Below are positions 14,218-14,594 of a DNA stretch of 14,594 nucleotides, piece after piece (within the stretch, counting starts at the first letter, position 1; each line of letters starts with the position of its first letter). A program made the position numbers and the translations under genes. The notes beneath the pieces are model-generated. The model saw only the letters and a list, made by a program, of their open reading frames with translations, made no database searches and had not been told where the DNA came from. The stretch spans positions 1 to 14,594 of the forward strand of contig JAGVOC010000299.1 of the NCBI GenBank assembly GCA_020052975.1, in the 5' to 3' direction. Source of the stretch: Desulfobacterales bacterium (lineage in GTDB: Bacteria; Desulfobacterota; Desulfobacteria; Desulfobacterales; RPRI01).

Positions 14218-14594
14218 AAGGAAAAATCCTTGTTATAGAAGATAATGAGCAGAATCTTTATCTTGTCAGATACATCCTTGAGCAGAAAAACTATGAAGTC
14301 TTTGCCGCCCCGGATGGTAAATCCGGCATTGAAATGGCAGCCTCACTCAAACCCGACATGATTCTCCTCGATATACAGTTGCCTGTAATGGATGGTTACG
14401 CTGTCGCCCGCAACTTAAGGCGGAATCCGGACCTTGCAAGACACACCTATTGTTGCGGTGACATCCTATGCAATGCACGGCGACCGGGAAAAGGCAATGG
14501 AAGCAGGCTGCAACGGATATATAGAAAAGCCGATTGATCCGGATACCTTTGTGGCAAAAATTGAACAACACCTGCCGGTAAAGCTGAGAGGTGA
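14214..14594 (+). pseudogene. Response-regulator receiver domain, frameshifted and cut by window end
   Basis: The first frame (14214 to about 14441) encodes a normal receiver: KILVIEDNEQN with the acidic pair, and phospho-acceptor Asp53 in MILLDIQLPVMDGY. After DLAR the frame changes: the family sequence PIVAVTSYAMHGDREKAMEAG, then GYIEKPID with the conserved Lys, continues in the +1 frame from about 14443 to the window edge. Reading on without correction gives unrelated residues and a stop at 14537. One extra base, or two missing, in the run GACACACC (14440-14447) explains it. The gene overlaps the kinase stop by ATGA and has a good AAGGAAA Shine-Dalgarno, so it is the likely cognate partner. 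It may be a true mutation or a sequencing error; whether an output domain follows is unseen. Confidence 0.8.

Noticed and set aside
14214..14537. Complete 107-aa response regulator
   Set aside because: The last 30 or so residues do not fit the family, while the adjacent frame continues the receiver domain without a break, so the stop at 14537 is an artefact of a frameshift.
1..14594. CRISPR array, transposase gene, prophage or defence system
   Set aside because: No regularly spaced direct repeats, and no reading frame with transposase, integrase, Cas or phage features was found. The two putative elements are non-coding or carry only a truncated gene.

Overview
The window looks like chromosomal sequence from an anaerobic deltaproteobacterium (Desulfobacterota), probably a sulfate- or sulfur-reducing type. 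This is an inference from gene content and style: a [NiFe]-hydrogenase maturation cluster, a lipoprotein ApbE, an ETF pair, a long-chain polyprenyl diphosphate synthase, moderate G+C, and several short palindromic repeats between genes. No species can be named from the sequence alone. All genes seen lie on the + strand.

Region 1 (1-6429) is a hydrogenase maturation block. It starts with the 3' part of a HyaD/HybD-type endopeptidase, then hypC, hypF, hypD and hypE, and ends with apbE. HypF makes the carbamoyl/cyanide precursor, HypE dehydrates it, HypC-HypD assemble the Fe(CN)2CO unit, and the peptidase trims the large subunit after nickel loading. hypA and hypB are not in the window. A 177-bp MITE-like palindromic element sits exactly at the hypD stop codon, between hypD and hypE. 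Removing it with one TA restores a TAA stop and a normal 15-nt hypD-hypE gap.

Region 2 (6430-8527) carries etfB and etfA, with a candidate promoter upstream, a palindromic hairpin between the two genes and a good intrinsic terminator after etfA. Both genes have start sites that the ribosome-binding sites help to settle: TTG 6585 for etfB and ATG 7508 for etfA.

Region 3 (8557-11465) holds housekeeping genes: rimO, a polyprenyl diphosphate synthase overlapping it by 4 nt, and pgsA.

Region 4 (11466-12225) is the most unusual part. A 297-bp element with 43-bp imperfect terminal inverted repeats is bracketed by an 8-bp direct repeat, CATTTCCC. It carries a truncated gene for a four-helix-bundle protein of the 23S rRNA intervening-sequence family, and that gene is itself interrupted in frame by a 27-nt palindrome. 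The element abuts the -35 box of a tRNA-Val(GAC) gene. The tRNA is followed by its terminator and then by about 280 nt without a gene that contains a second terminator-like hairpin.

Region 5 (12226-14594) encodes a membrane histidine kinase with a dCACHE-type sensor and, overlapping it by 4 nt, a response-regulator receiver gene that carries an apparent frameshift and runs off the window end.
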